NCBI GenBank assembly: GCA_009784095.1 | Contig: WRDL01000003.1 | Location: 1 to 31,963, forward strand | Length of the DNA: 31,963 nucleotides | Direction of reading: 5' to 3' | From: Coriobacteriia bacterium | Lineage (GTDB): Bacteria; Actinomycetota; Coriobacteriia; WRKU01 | Part shown: piece by piece, positions 20,169-26,626 of the stretch | How the letters are laid out: each line of letters opens with the position of its first letter | How positions within the stretch are numbered: the first letter of the stretch is position 1 | Translations under genes and position numbers: made by a program | Notes under the pieces: generated by a model | The model's database searches: none | What the model was told of the DNA's origin: nothing | Seen by the model: only the letters and a program-made list of their open reading frames with translations

Positions 20169-20224
20169 GTCCACTCCTCCCAGCGAATAGTTCATAATGG
20201 AGTAATAGATGTGAGGAAGTTAGC

Positions 20225-20776
20225 ATGCCACAAGAGGTACGCATACAACTCCGCCGTCCTCAAGAAGAGGATCGTGACGTCGTGTTCGAGAAATGGGCGT
20301 CTGACCCCGAAGTAACTAAATATATGGCGTGGGCGACGCATCGCTGTCGCGATGATTTCGATGCTTTCATCGCGCTGAGCGATGGCACCTGGGACGCGTT
20401 CGATTACGGACCGGTGATCATCGAGGATCTCGTGACCGGTGAGGTCATCGGCAGCGCGGGATTGCTCTTTGACGACAGCGAAGAGGTCGGTGTCGGGTAT
20501 ATATTGCGAAAGGAGTACTGGGGCAAGGGTTACGCGACCGAAGCGCTCCGACTCAGCATCGATGCAGCGCGCGACCTCGGTGTGAAGCGCCTGGTCGCCG
20601 GTATCCATCCGGCTCACATCGCGTCGCGAAACGTCTGCAAGAAGTGCGGGTTCGCGATCGATGAGGAGAAGCCGGCTGGGCGTTTCATCTTCCCACAGAT
20701 CGACCCGGACAACGAAAGCTACACCGTCAGATATATTCTCGATCTTGGCGATGATATCGTTGAAGAAAACGAGTAG
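20225..20776 (+). CDS. GNAT family N-acetyltransferase (RimJ/RimL type)
   Basis: 183 aa. The fold follows the ribosomal-protein-acetylase subgroup: start motif IQLRRPQEEDRDVVFEKWASD, central strand VGVGYILRKEYWGKGYATEAL with the acetyl-CoA binding loop GKGYATEA, and SRNVCKKCGFAIDEEK, the usual N-V-x-x-K-C/L-GF motif. It would transfer an acetyl group from acetyl-CoA to a small molecule or protein amine; the acceptor is unknown. GAGGAAG lies just before the ATG. The gene stands between the ABC exporter and a flavoprotein, with a microsatellite in its upstream region that could vary its expression. Confidence 0.9.
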   Translation: MPQEVRIQLRRPQEEDRDVVFEKWASDPEVTKYMAWATHRCRDDFDAFIALSDGTWDAFDYGPVIIEDLVTGEVIGSAGLLFDDSEEVGVGYILRKEYWGKGYATEALRLSIDAARDLGVKRLVAGIHPAHIASRNVCKKCGFAIDEEKPAGRFIFPQIDPDNESYTVRYILDLGDDIVEENE

Positions 20777-20819
20777 AAACACCAGTTGAATTGGGAAAAC
20801 GAGTCGAAAGGACACTCTC

Positions 20820-21440
20820 ATGAAAGTACTTCTCGTCAACGGAAGTCCCCACAAGAAAGGATGTACCTTCACCGCATTGTCCGAGGTAGCCGCGTCGCTT
20901 GAGAAGAATGACGTTGAGACCGAGATCATGCACTTGGGGACCAAGCAGATCGCCGGATGTTCGGCGTGCATGAAATGTCGCAAGACCGGCAAGTGCAAGA
21001 TCGATGATAAGGTCAACGAGGTGCATGCGCGTGTTGACGAATTCGATGGGTTCGTATTCGGCTCTCCGGTTCACTATGCGAGCGCTTCAGGGCAGATCTG
21101 TTCGTTCCTTGATCGACTCTTTTACACCAACGGTGCGGTATTCCGCAACAAGGTCGGAGCAGCGGTGGTGTCATGTCGTCGAGGTGGCGCGACCGCCGCG
21201 TTCGATCGGCTCAACAAGTACTTCACTATCAGCGGTATGCCGATCGCTTCTTCGCAATACTGGAACATGGTGCATGGCAACAAGCCTGAAGAGGTACTCC
21301 AAGATCTCGAAGGGATGCAGATCATGCGCACACTCGGCACGAACATGGCATGGCTGATCAAGTCGATCCAAGCCGGACGCGACGCCGGTCTCGAGCCTCC
21401 CAAGCTCGAGGAGAAGGTGTTCACCAACTTCATCCGCTAG
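20820..21440 (+). CDS. Flavodoxin-fold NAD(P)H-dependent oxidoreductase with iron-sulfur-type cysteine motif
   Basis: 206 aa. FMN-binding elements of the NADPH-dependent FMN reductase family are visible: NGSPHKKGCT (7-16) and GSPVHYASAS (81-90). Between them is C47-x2-C50-x2-C53-x5-C59, the compact cysteine motif that binds a [4Fe-4S] cluster in iron-sulfur flavoproteins (Isf). The protein is therefore probably a soluble redox carrier or reductase of anaerobic metabolism. The real partner is unknown. GAAAGGA precedes the ATG; the short gap after the GNAT gene contains an imperfect direct repeat (GAAAACGAGTAGAAA, GAAAACGAGTCGAAA). Repeat copy 4 follows 26 nt after the stop. Confidence 0.9.
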   Translation: MKVLLVNGSPHKKGCTFTALSEVAASLEKNDVETEIMHLGTKQIAGCSACMKCRKTGKCKIDDKVNEVHARVDEFDGFVFGSPVHYASASGQICSFLDRLFYTNGAVFRNKVGAAVVSCRRGGATAAFDRLNKYFTISGMPIASSQYWNMVHGNKPEEVLQDLEGMQIMRTLGTNMAWLIKSIQAGRDAGLEPPKLEEKVFTNFIR

Positions 21441-21465
21441 CGAGGAATGGAACGAGAGGGTCCAG

Positions 21466-21562
21466 TGGGACAGAGGGATCGGTTCCTTTTGTCACATATG
21501 GAACGGTCGCAATTGATGTTCTGCGATAACGTGTGACAAAAGGAACCGATCCCTCTGTCCCA
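21466..21562. repeat. REP/BIME-like inverted repeat pair, copy 4 (perfect arms)
   Basis: The 31-nt arms 21466-21496 and 21532-21562 are exact reverse complements, separated by 35 nt. Both carry GGGATCGG/CCGATCCC, unlike the GGGTCGG of other copies, so the two arms have changed together. It lies between the flavoprotein gene and the rplJ leader. Confidence 0.92.
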
Positions 21563-21567
21563 TTCGG

Positions 21568-21585
21568 AGTCGACCCTCCTGTCCC
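21568..21585. repeat. Half repeat unit before the rplJ promoter
   Basis: The stretch GTCGACCCTCCTGTCCC matches the outer part of the right-arm orientation (CCGACCCTACTGTC). It follows copy 4 by 5 nt and occupies the likely -35 region of the rplJ promoter. Confidence 0.6.
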
Positions 21586-21600
21586 GAAATGGTGTATACT
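21570..21600 (+). promoter_or_regulatory. rplJ-rplL promoter
   Basis: TATACT (21595-21600) is a good -10 box. The best -35, TCGACC (21570-21575), is weak, with a 19-base spacer, and falls in a half repeat unit. Transcription would begin near 21607, just before the L10 leader. Confidence 0.55.
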
Positions 21601-21633
21601 GGTCTACGCACAAAATTTGCGTTTGTGTTTGCT

Positions 21634-21690
21634 GCCAAAGACAGCCGGTGCCCGTAAGGGCTTAAGGGGGAGACCCGCCTGCCGAGGTAG
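21634..21690 (+). promoter_or_regulatory. Ribosomal protein L10 leader
   Basis: The conserved signature of the L10 leader family is clear: GCCAAAGACAGCCGG at 21634-21648, the capped stem GCCC-GTAA-GGGC (21650-21661), TTAAG, and CCGCCTGCCGAGGT (21675-21688). The mRNA element binds the L10-L12 complex, so excess L10 shuts down its own operon. It retains its place directly before rplJ although the operon has been separated from rpoBC. Confidence 0.88.
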
Positions 21691-21711
21691 TCGCGGTATG
21701 AAGTGATTGCG

Positions 21712-21745
21712 ACCCTTTTGTCTTTTGGCAAGAGGGTTTTTGTTT
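21712..21745 (+). terminator. Attenuator terminator of the L10 leader
   Basis: Stem ACCCTTTTGTC (21712-21722) / GGCAAGAGGGT (21727-21737), eleven pairs including G-U, loop TTTT, then TTTTGTTT. It ends 36 nt before the rplJ ATG. With the L10-binding motif upstream, this fits control by premature termination when L10-L12 is bound. Confidence 0.8.
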
Positions 21746-21780
21746 GCAGCGATCACATACGCCGAAAAGGAGGTGAATGT

Positions 21781-22347
21781 ATGCCATCACAACAGAAATA
21801 CGACGTCGTCTCTGAGATCAAACAGACACTCGATGATGCGAAAGGTGGCGTATTCCTGATCGACTATCGTGGTCTTACGGTGATCGAGATGGCGACTCTG
21901 CGCCGCTCACTTCATGAGGTCGGTGGCGATCTTCGCGTCTATAAGAATCGCCTCGTGCAGATCGCACTTCGCGAGAATGCGCTTCCGGCGATGGACGAGC
22001 TTCTGCTCGGACCATCGGCGTTCGTGTTCATCGCCGAGGAACCCGTCGCGAGCGCCAAAGTACTGGCGAAGTTCGCGAAGGATCACGAAGCGCTCGAGAT
22101 GAAGGGTGGCCTCGTGCAGAACGAGGTGATCGACAACGCGCAGGTCAAAGCGCTGTCCAAGCTCCCTTCACGCGAAGAGCTTATCGCGAAACTTCTGGGT
22201 ACGCTTTCCAATCCTTCACGGGGTATGGTCACCGTGCTCAGCGGCGTGAGCCGTGGACTCGTCACCGTGCTTGATGCGGTCGCGAAAGGTAAAGAGAGCG
22301 AACCGGCACCACAAGGCGAACCGGAAGATGAGGCAGAAGCAGCTTAA
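21781..22347 (+). CDS. rplJ: 50S ribosomal protein L10
   Basis: 188 aa. The start is ATG 21781 with the strong AAAGGAGGTGA site in front; an in-frame ATG at 21703 lies within the leader structure and is not used. The N-terminal part (VSEIKQTLDDAKGGVFLIDYRGLTVIEM, LRRSLHEVGGDLRVYKN) is the rRNA-binding domain. The helix near the C-terminus that carries L7/L12 dimers is followed by an acidic tail (EPEDEAEAA). L10 forms the base of the ribosomal stalk and controls its own operon through the leader. rplL follows after 50 nt. rplK and rplA are not next to it in this window. Confidence 0.97.
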   Translation: MPSQQKYDVVSEIKQTLDDAKGGVFLIDYRGLTVIEMATLRRSLHEVGGDLRVYKNRLVQIALRENALPAMDELLLGPSAFVFIAEEPVASAKVLAKFAKDHEALEMKGGLVQNEVIDNAQVKALSKLPSREELIAKLLGTLSNPSRGMVTVLSGVSRGLVTVLDAVAKGKESEPAPQGEPEDEAEAA

Positions 22348-22397
22348 TGCTTCGACGAAACGAATGATCATTTAAGAAAGATCGAAAGGAAGAACCA

Positions 22398-22790
22398 ATG
22401 GCAAAGATCACGAAAGACGAAATTGTTGAAGCATTAAAAGAGATGTCGATGCTCGAGGTGTCCGAGCTCGTCAGTGAGCTCGAGGAAGTATTCGGCGTAT
22501 CCGCAGCTGCTCCTATGATGGTAGCCGGCGCGGCTCCCGCAGCAGGTGGCGGTGACGCGGGCGGCGACGACGAGGAGAAGAACGCTTTTGACGTCATCCT
22601 CGAAGGATTCGGCGATAACAAGATCGCGGTCATCAAGGTCGTACGTGCGGTCACCGGTCTGGGTCTTAAAGAGGCCAAGGATCTGGTCGAAGGCGCCCCC
22701 AGCCCCGTGCTCGAAGGTGCTGCCAAGGATAAGGCTGAAGAGACCAAGACTCAGCTTGAGGATGCAGGTGCGGCAGTCTCTCTCAAGTAG
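22398..22790 (+). CDS. rplL: 50S ribosomal protein L7/L12
   Basis: 130 aa. The N-terminal dimerisation domain (MAKITKDEIVEALKEMSMLEVSELV), an Ala/Gly-rich hinge and the C-terminal elongation-factor-binding domain (EEKNAFDVILEGFGDNKIAVIKVVR, GLGLKEAKDLVEGAP) are all complete. GAAAGGAAG lies before the ATG. Multiple copies bind L10 to form the stalk that recruits translation GTPases. Transcription ends at the hairpin at 22825. Confidence 0.98.
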   Translation: MAKITKDEIVEALKEMSMLEVSELVSELEEVFGVSAAAPMMVAGAAPAAGGGDAGGDDEEKNAFDVILEGFGDNKIAVIKVVRAVTGLGLKEAKDLVEGAPSPVLEGAAKDKAEETKTQLEDAGAAVSLK

Positions 22791-22792
22791 TA

Positions 22793-22822
22793 TTGTCATA
22801 ATAAACCCAATAACGGTACAAT
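22793..22822 (+). promoter_or_regulatory. Promoter of the glutamine-type transporter operon
   Basis: TTGTCA (22793-22798), an 18-base spacer and TACAAT (22817-22822). The expected start point, near 22829, falls inside the left stem of the rplL terminator. Confidence 0.5.
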
Positions 22823-22824
22823 TA

Positions 22825-22858
22825 AGGTTCGGGCAGCACCGCCCGGACCTTTTTATTT
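22825..22858 (+). terminator. rplJ-rplL intrinsic terminator
   Basis: Ten-base-pair stem AGGTTCGGGC / GCCCGGACCT with loop AGCACC, then TTTTATTT. This is a classical terminator 34 nt after the rplL stop and 14 nt before the start codon of the next gene. Confidence 0.9.
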
Positions 22859-22872
22859 GAGTGGAGGTCTTC

Positions 22873-23598
22873 GTGATTAAGCTGGTGAACGTCAATAAAC
22901 ACTTTGGGACGAACCATGTTCTCAAAGACATCAACCTCCATATCCCCACGGGACAAAAGGTCGTAGTGATCGGTCCCTCCGGTAGCGGTAAGTCAACTTT
23001 GATCCGTTGCATCAATATGCTCGAGAAGCCCAACAGCGGTCAGGTGGTCGTTGATGGCGTCGATCTGATGGCGCCACGCGCCCCGATCGCAAAGGTCCGC
23101 CAATCGGTCGCGATGGTATTCCAGTCGTTTAACCTCTATCCCCACAAGACCGTTCTCGAGAATCTCACCCTAGCACCGATCGTGGTCCAGGGTGTTTCGA
23201 AAGAAGAGGCAGAAGACAGCGGTATGGCGTATCTGCATCGCGTCGGGCTCGCCGAGAAGTTCGACCAATATCCCGCGCAACTCTCAGGTGGGCAGCAGCA
23301 GCGTGTCGCGATCGCGCGCGCGCTCAACATGCATCCCAAGATCCTGCTTTTCGACGAGCCGACCTCGGCGCTCGACCCCGAGATGATACAAGAGGTGCTC
23401 GACGTTATCATCGGACTGGCTGCCGAAGGTATCACGATGGTCGTGGTCACCCACGAGATGGGATTTGCAAAAGAGGCGGCGGACCGCGTCGTCTTCATCG
23501 ATGAAGGTCTGATACTTGAAGATGGACCGCCCGAGCACTTCTTCGAGAATGCGCAGAACGAGCGCACGAAGCTCTTCTTGAGCAAGATATTGCGGTAA
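22873..23598 (+). CDS. Glutamine/glutamate-type ABC transporter ATP-binding protein
   Basis: 241 aa from GTG 22873, chosen because GGAGG (22863-22867) is spaced 5 nt from it; the GTG at 22861 lies before that site. Walker A GPSGSGKS (34-41), Q-loop FQSFNLYPHK, signature LSGGQ (137-141), DEPTSALDP (161-169) and H-loop H194 are intact. It is the GlnQ-type subunit for the binding protein and two permeases that follow. The gene heads a probable operon running to 28306. Its own promoter appears to be embedded around the rplL terminator. Confidence 0.95.
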   Translation: MIKLVNVNKHFGTNHVLKDINLHIPTGQKVVVIGPSGSGKSTLIRCINMLEKPNSGQVVVDGVDLMAPRAPIAKVRQSVAMVFQSFNLYPHKTVLENLTLAPIVVQGVSKEEAEDSGMAYLHRVGLAEKFDQYPAQLSGGQQQRVAIARALNMHPKILLFDEPTSALDPEMIQEVLDVIIGLAAEGITMVVVTHEMGFAKEAADRVVFIDEGLILEDGPPEHFFENAQNERTKLFLSKILR

Positions 23599-23600
23599 GG

Positions 23601-23684
23601 TGTCAAAGCGCAAAGCGCTGACATAGCGATGTTCGCGATACGTAGGCGAACACAGCGGAAGGTAAGAGGCTAGCAGTGTCTAGC
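23601..23684 (+). other. Three hairpins between ATPase and SBP genes
   Basis: The 101-nt gap holds three successive stem-loops: TGTC-AA-AGCGC/GCGCT-GACA (23601-23623), TGTTCGC/GCGAACA with a 9-nt loop (23630-23652), and GCTAG/CTAGC with a 6-nt loop (23669-23684). The ribosome binding site GGAGG at 23691 follows. None has a T-run. They may act as a 5' stabiliser or processing site that favours SBP message. Confidence 0.55.
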
Positions 23685-23699
23685 AGAAACGGAGGTAGT

Positions 23700-24539
23700 A
23701 TGAAGAAGCTATTACTACTTGGTCTCGTCCTCATTCTCGCATTGAGCGCTTTCGCTCTCACGGGATGTGGAGGAGACGATGCGGTCGAGGACGATCATGC
23801 GGTTTCCACGGATACCGAGGAAACAGCTGCCCTTGATCCGGAAGTACAGGCAATCAAGGATCGCGGAGTACTCCGCGTCGGCGTCAAAAGTGACGTTCCC
23901 GGATTCGGCCTTCTCAATCCCGCGACCAACGAGTTCGAGGGACTTGAGATCGAAATGGCCCATGCATTAGCCGAGGAGATCATCGGCGATGCGAGTGCGG
24001 TCGAGTTCACCCCGGTGACCGCTGATACGCGCGGAACGCTGCTTGACAATGGTCAGATTGACATGGTCATCGCAACGTTCACCATCAAGCCCGAGCGTCT
24101 TGAGCAATGGAACTTCACCGCGCCGTACTATACCGACGCGGTCGGCCTGTTGGTCAATAAGGACTCAGGCGTCAACAGCCTCGAGGACCTCAACGGAAAG
24201 AAGATCGGCGTCGCATTGGCTGCAACCTCCAAGGATGCGGTCGAGGCTGCCGGAGCTGAAGAAGGATGGACGTTCGAGTTCGTCGAGTTCAACTCATATC
24301 CTGAGATCTCAACGGCACTTGCCGCCGGTCAGATCGATGCATTCAGTGTGGATCGCTCGATCCTTCGTGGATATCTCAATACCGATCGTGTGCTGCTCGA
24401 TGACGAGTTCAGCCCACAGGATTATGGTATAGCGACCAAGCTGTCCAACACCGGTCTCGCAGCGTACGTCGATCAATTCATCTCTGACATCAAGTCCGAT
24501 GGAAGACTTGATGAGTGGATCAAGACGTTCAATATCTAA
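23700..24539 (+). CDS. Glutamate/glutamine/aspartate-type ABC transporter substrate-binding lipoprotein
   Basis: 279 aa from ATG 23700, with GGAGG at 23691-23695; a GTG at 23676 is in frame but lies before that site. Signal MKKLLLLGLVLIL with lipobox LTGC (C23), then an acidic linker. The mature part carries motifs typical of the GluB/GlnH/PEB1 group: VGVKSDVPGFGLLNP, VEFTPVTADTRGTLLDNGQIDM split over lobe 1, and TFTIKPERLEQWNFTAPYY. Because of this group, glutamate, glutamine or aspartate is the likely ligand. The genes of its ATPase and two permeases are on either side. Confidence 0.93.
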   Translation: MKKLLLLGLVLILALSAFALTGCGGDDAVEDDHAVSTDTEETAALDPEVQAIKDRGVLRVGVKSDVPGFGLLNPATNEFEGLEIEMAHALAEEIIGDASAVEFTPVTADTRGTLLDNGQIDMVIATFTIKPERLEQWNFTAPYYTDAVGLLVNKDSGVNSLEDLNGKKIGVALAATSKDAVEAAGAEEGWTFEFVEFNSYPEISTALAAGQIDAFSVDRSILRGYLNTDRVLLDDEFSPQDYGIATKLSNTGLAAYVDQFISDIKSDGRLDEWIKTFNI

Positions 24540-24563
24540 GGTAGGAAGTTTGGCAACTGACTA

Positions 24564-25313
24564 ATGGGAGATACACTCACGTCACTCGCTTTGATGTTCT
24601 CGCCCGATAAATGGGCATCGCTGTTCGACAACGGCATGAATCAATTATGGGCGGGATTTCGTATCACCTTTTTTGCCGCATGCGGAGGGCTGGTGCTCGC
24701 ACTGGCCCTCGGCATCGTTTTCGGTGTGCTCTCCGCGTCGCATTGGAAGATCGCACGCGGTATCACCCGCGCTTACGTCGAGTTCTTCCAGAACACGCCG
24801 CTTCTTCTGCAGGTGGTGTTCCTCGGCTTCGGACTACCCATCGTGTGGCCCGCAGCCGGTCGCTTCCTATCGAATGCCGCTTCGGCCTTGCTTCCCTGGT
24901 CAAACACCGGTTTTTTGATGATCGCCGGTATCTTGGGAGTGGGGATCTATCATGGCGCATATATCTCCGAGGCGGTCCGCGCCGGTATCCAATCCATCTC
25001 GAAGGGACAGCTTGAGGCGTCTCTGTCCCAAGGTATGAGCTACATTCAATCGATGCGCTACATCGTTATACCGCAAGCGCTTCGCGTGGTGCTTCCGCCG
25101 CTGACCAATCAGGCGGTCAACCTCGTCAAGAACACCTCGGTTCTCATGGTCATCGGGGTCTATGACCTGATGCTCTCAGGAAAAGCGGTCCAAACGACCC
25201 TGAACAATCCCGGGCCGGTATTCTTGACCGTCATGCTCATGTATTTCGCCATGTGCTATCCGCTCGCACTGCTCTCGAAATATCTTGAAGACAGAGCGGA
25301 GGTGAATGCCTGA
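24564..25313 (+). CDS. Glutamate/glutamine-type ABC transporter permease 1
   Basis: 249 aa, with about five membrane helices. It begins near the membrane with MGDTLTSLALMFSPDKW; the ribosome binding site is poor (AGGAAG lies 17 nt upstream), so translation may depend on the preceding SBP gene. The EAA loop region reads AVRAGIQSISKGQLEASLSQGMSYIQSM and IPQALR. This is the GluC/GltJ-type half of a two-permease transporter. It overlaps the next permease by one base (TGATG). Confidence 0.93.
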   Translation: MGDTLTSLALMFSPDKWASLFDNGMNQLWAGFRITFFAACGGLVLALALGIVFGVLSASHWKIARGITRAYVEFFQNTPLLLQVVFLGFGLPIVWPAAGRFLSNAASALLPWSNTGFLMIAGILGVGIYHGAYISEAVRAGIQSISKGQLEASLSQGMSYIQSMRYIVIPQALRVVLPPLTNQAVNLVKNTSVLMVIGVYDLMLSGKAVQTTLNNPGPVFLTVMLMYFAMCYPLALLSKYLEDRAEVNA

Positions 25314-25996
25314 TGGTCGAGACTGCGACTTCTGTTTGGGGCATGCTCACCACTCCGTGGTTCTGGTCATCGCTGTGGTCCGGACTGCAGCTGACGATCA
25401 TCATCGCGCTGTCCTCTATCGCCTTAAGTTTCGTATTCGGGATCGTCGTCGGAGTTGCTCGCTTCTCGAAGATCCTCGTTCTCAGCCAGATTGCGACGGT
25501 GTATATCGAAGTCCTTCGCAATATTCCGCTGATGCTCGTCATCCTTGCTTGTTTTCTCGTATTCCAACTCAAAGATATGGCAGCCGCGATCACCGGGCTG
25601 ACCGTATTTACCACCGCTGTCGTCGCCGAGATCGTTCGCGGTGGACTCAATTCGATATCAAAGGGCCAATGGGAAGCCGCACGCTCCCAAGGCATGACCT
25701 ATATACAGATCCTGCGCTATATCGTTCTACCACAGGCGGTCGTCAAAATGATACCGCCGATGGTCTCCCAGTTCGTGACCGCGATCAAAGACTCATCGTT
25801 CGCGATGTACATCGGAGTGTTCGAACTGGTACGACGCAGTGATGTGCTCAAATCCCTGTTCACCAATGTCAACCAGATCCTGGCCATCTACGCGGTCGTC
25901 GCGATGATCTATTTCGTGGTCAACTTCATATTGTCATCTTACGCGCGATACCTGCAGAAGAAGATGTCTGTAGGGCGCGGAGCCATCGGGTCATAG
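25313..25996 (+). CDS. Glutamate/glutamine-type ABC transporter permease 2
   Basis: 227 aa, second membrane subunit, starting at the TGATG overlap with the first. Membrane helices and the EAA loop (GGLNSISKGQWEAARSQGM, VLPQAVVKMIPP) are intact, as is the YIEVLRNIPLML segment. It would form a heterodimer with the permease at 24564, bound by the ATPase at 22873. The XRE-cupin gene follows after 12 nt, so that regulator is very likely made from the same transcript. Confidence 0.93.
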   Translation: MVETATSVWGMLTTPWFWSSLWSGLQLTIIIALSSIALSFVFGIVVGVARFSKILVLSQIATVYIEVLRNIPLMLVILACFLVFQLKDMAAAITGLTVFTTAVVAEIVRGGLNSISKGQWEAARSQGMTYIQILRYIVLPQAVVKMIPPMVSQFVTAIKDSSFAMYIGVFELVRRSDVLKSLFTNVNQILAIYAVVAMIYFVVNFILSSYARYLQKKMSVGRGAIGS

Positions 25997-26008
25997 AGAG
26001 GTAGAATT

Positions 26009-26569
26009 ATGTCAGTCGGAGCAAAACTTGCCACATTACGCGAGTCACACGGTCTGAGCCAAGAAGAGCTCGCCAACCGCTCGGGATGTGAGCTCGCCAC
26101 GATCGTCGCTATTGAGAATGGGTCGGTCATTCCCTCTCTTGCGCCGCTGATCCAGCTGACTCGCGCGTTGGGTGTCCGCCTCGGTACGATACTGGATGAC
26201 GATAAAGGACTCGGTCCGGTCGTGACCACAGCCGCCGCGCTCGGCATGAAGGAGAAGGTCGCCAACCTGGAGACCGGTACCGCTGATGCGCCGCTTGATT
26301 TCTACTCGCTTGCCGAAGGCAAGATCACGCGTCATATGAATCCGTTCCTTATCGATGTTGCGCCAAATCAACATCGCGATCTTGACACCCATGAGGGTGA
26401 GGAGTTCATCCACGTGATGGATGGGCTGCTCGAGATCGAATACGGAAAGGACACGTTCGTGCTCGAACCGGGCGACTCGATCTATTATGATTCGATCGTT
26501 CCGCACCAGGTCAGGTGTGCCGGTGATGAGCCGACCCGCATCCTAGCATGCGTCTACGCTCCCGCATAA
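26009..26569 (+). CDS. XRE-family regulator with C-terminal cupin domain
   Basis: 186 aa. Residues 5-62 are a helix-turn-helix of the Cro/C1 type (LATLRESHGLSQEELANRSG, LATIVAIENGSVIPSL). Residues about 110-185 form a cupin_2 barrel (HEGEEFIHVMDGLLEIEYG, LEPGDSIYYDSIVPHQVR), which in this family senses a small ligand. AGAGAGG precedes the ATG. XRE-cupin proteins often stand next to the acyl-CoA synthetase or transporter they control; here both occur, upstream and downstream. I infer that it regulates this operon. Confidence 0.92.
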   Translation: MSVGAKLATLRESHGLSQEELANRSGCELATIVAIENGSVIPSLAPLIQLTRALGVRLGTILDDDKGLGPVVTTAAALGMKEKVANLETGTADAPLDFYSLAEGKITRHMNPFLIDVAPNQHRDLDTHEGEEFIHVMDGLLEIEYGKDTFVLEPGDSIYYDSIVPHQVRCAGDEPTRILACVYAPA

Positions 26570-26626
26570 GCGCATCCCACGCAGCATTCAAGCTGAACGC
26601 ATCCTCACATAGATAGGTGAATTGAG

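Noticed and set aside
20764..20818. Direct repeat GAAAACGAGT(A/C)GAAA as an attachment site
   Set aside because: Short and imperfect, with no integrase or other mobile gene nearby; more likely a local duplication.
21712..21737. CCTTTTGTC in the L10 attenuator as part of the repeat family
   Set aside because: Explained by the terminator stem; flanking bases do not match the unit.
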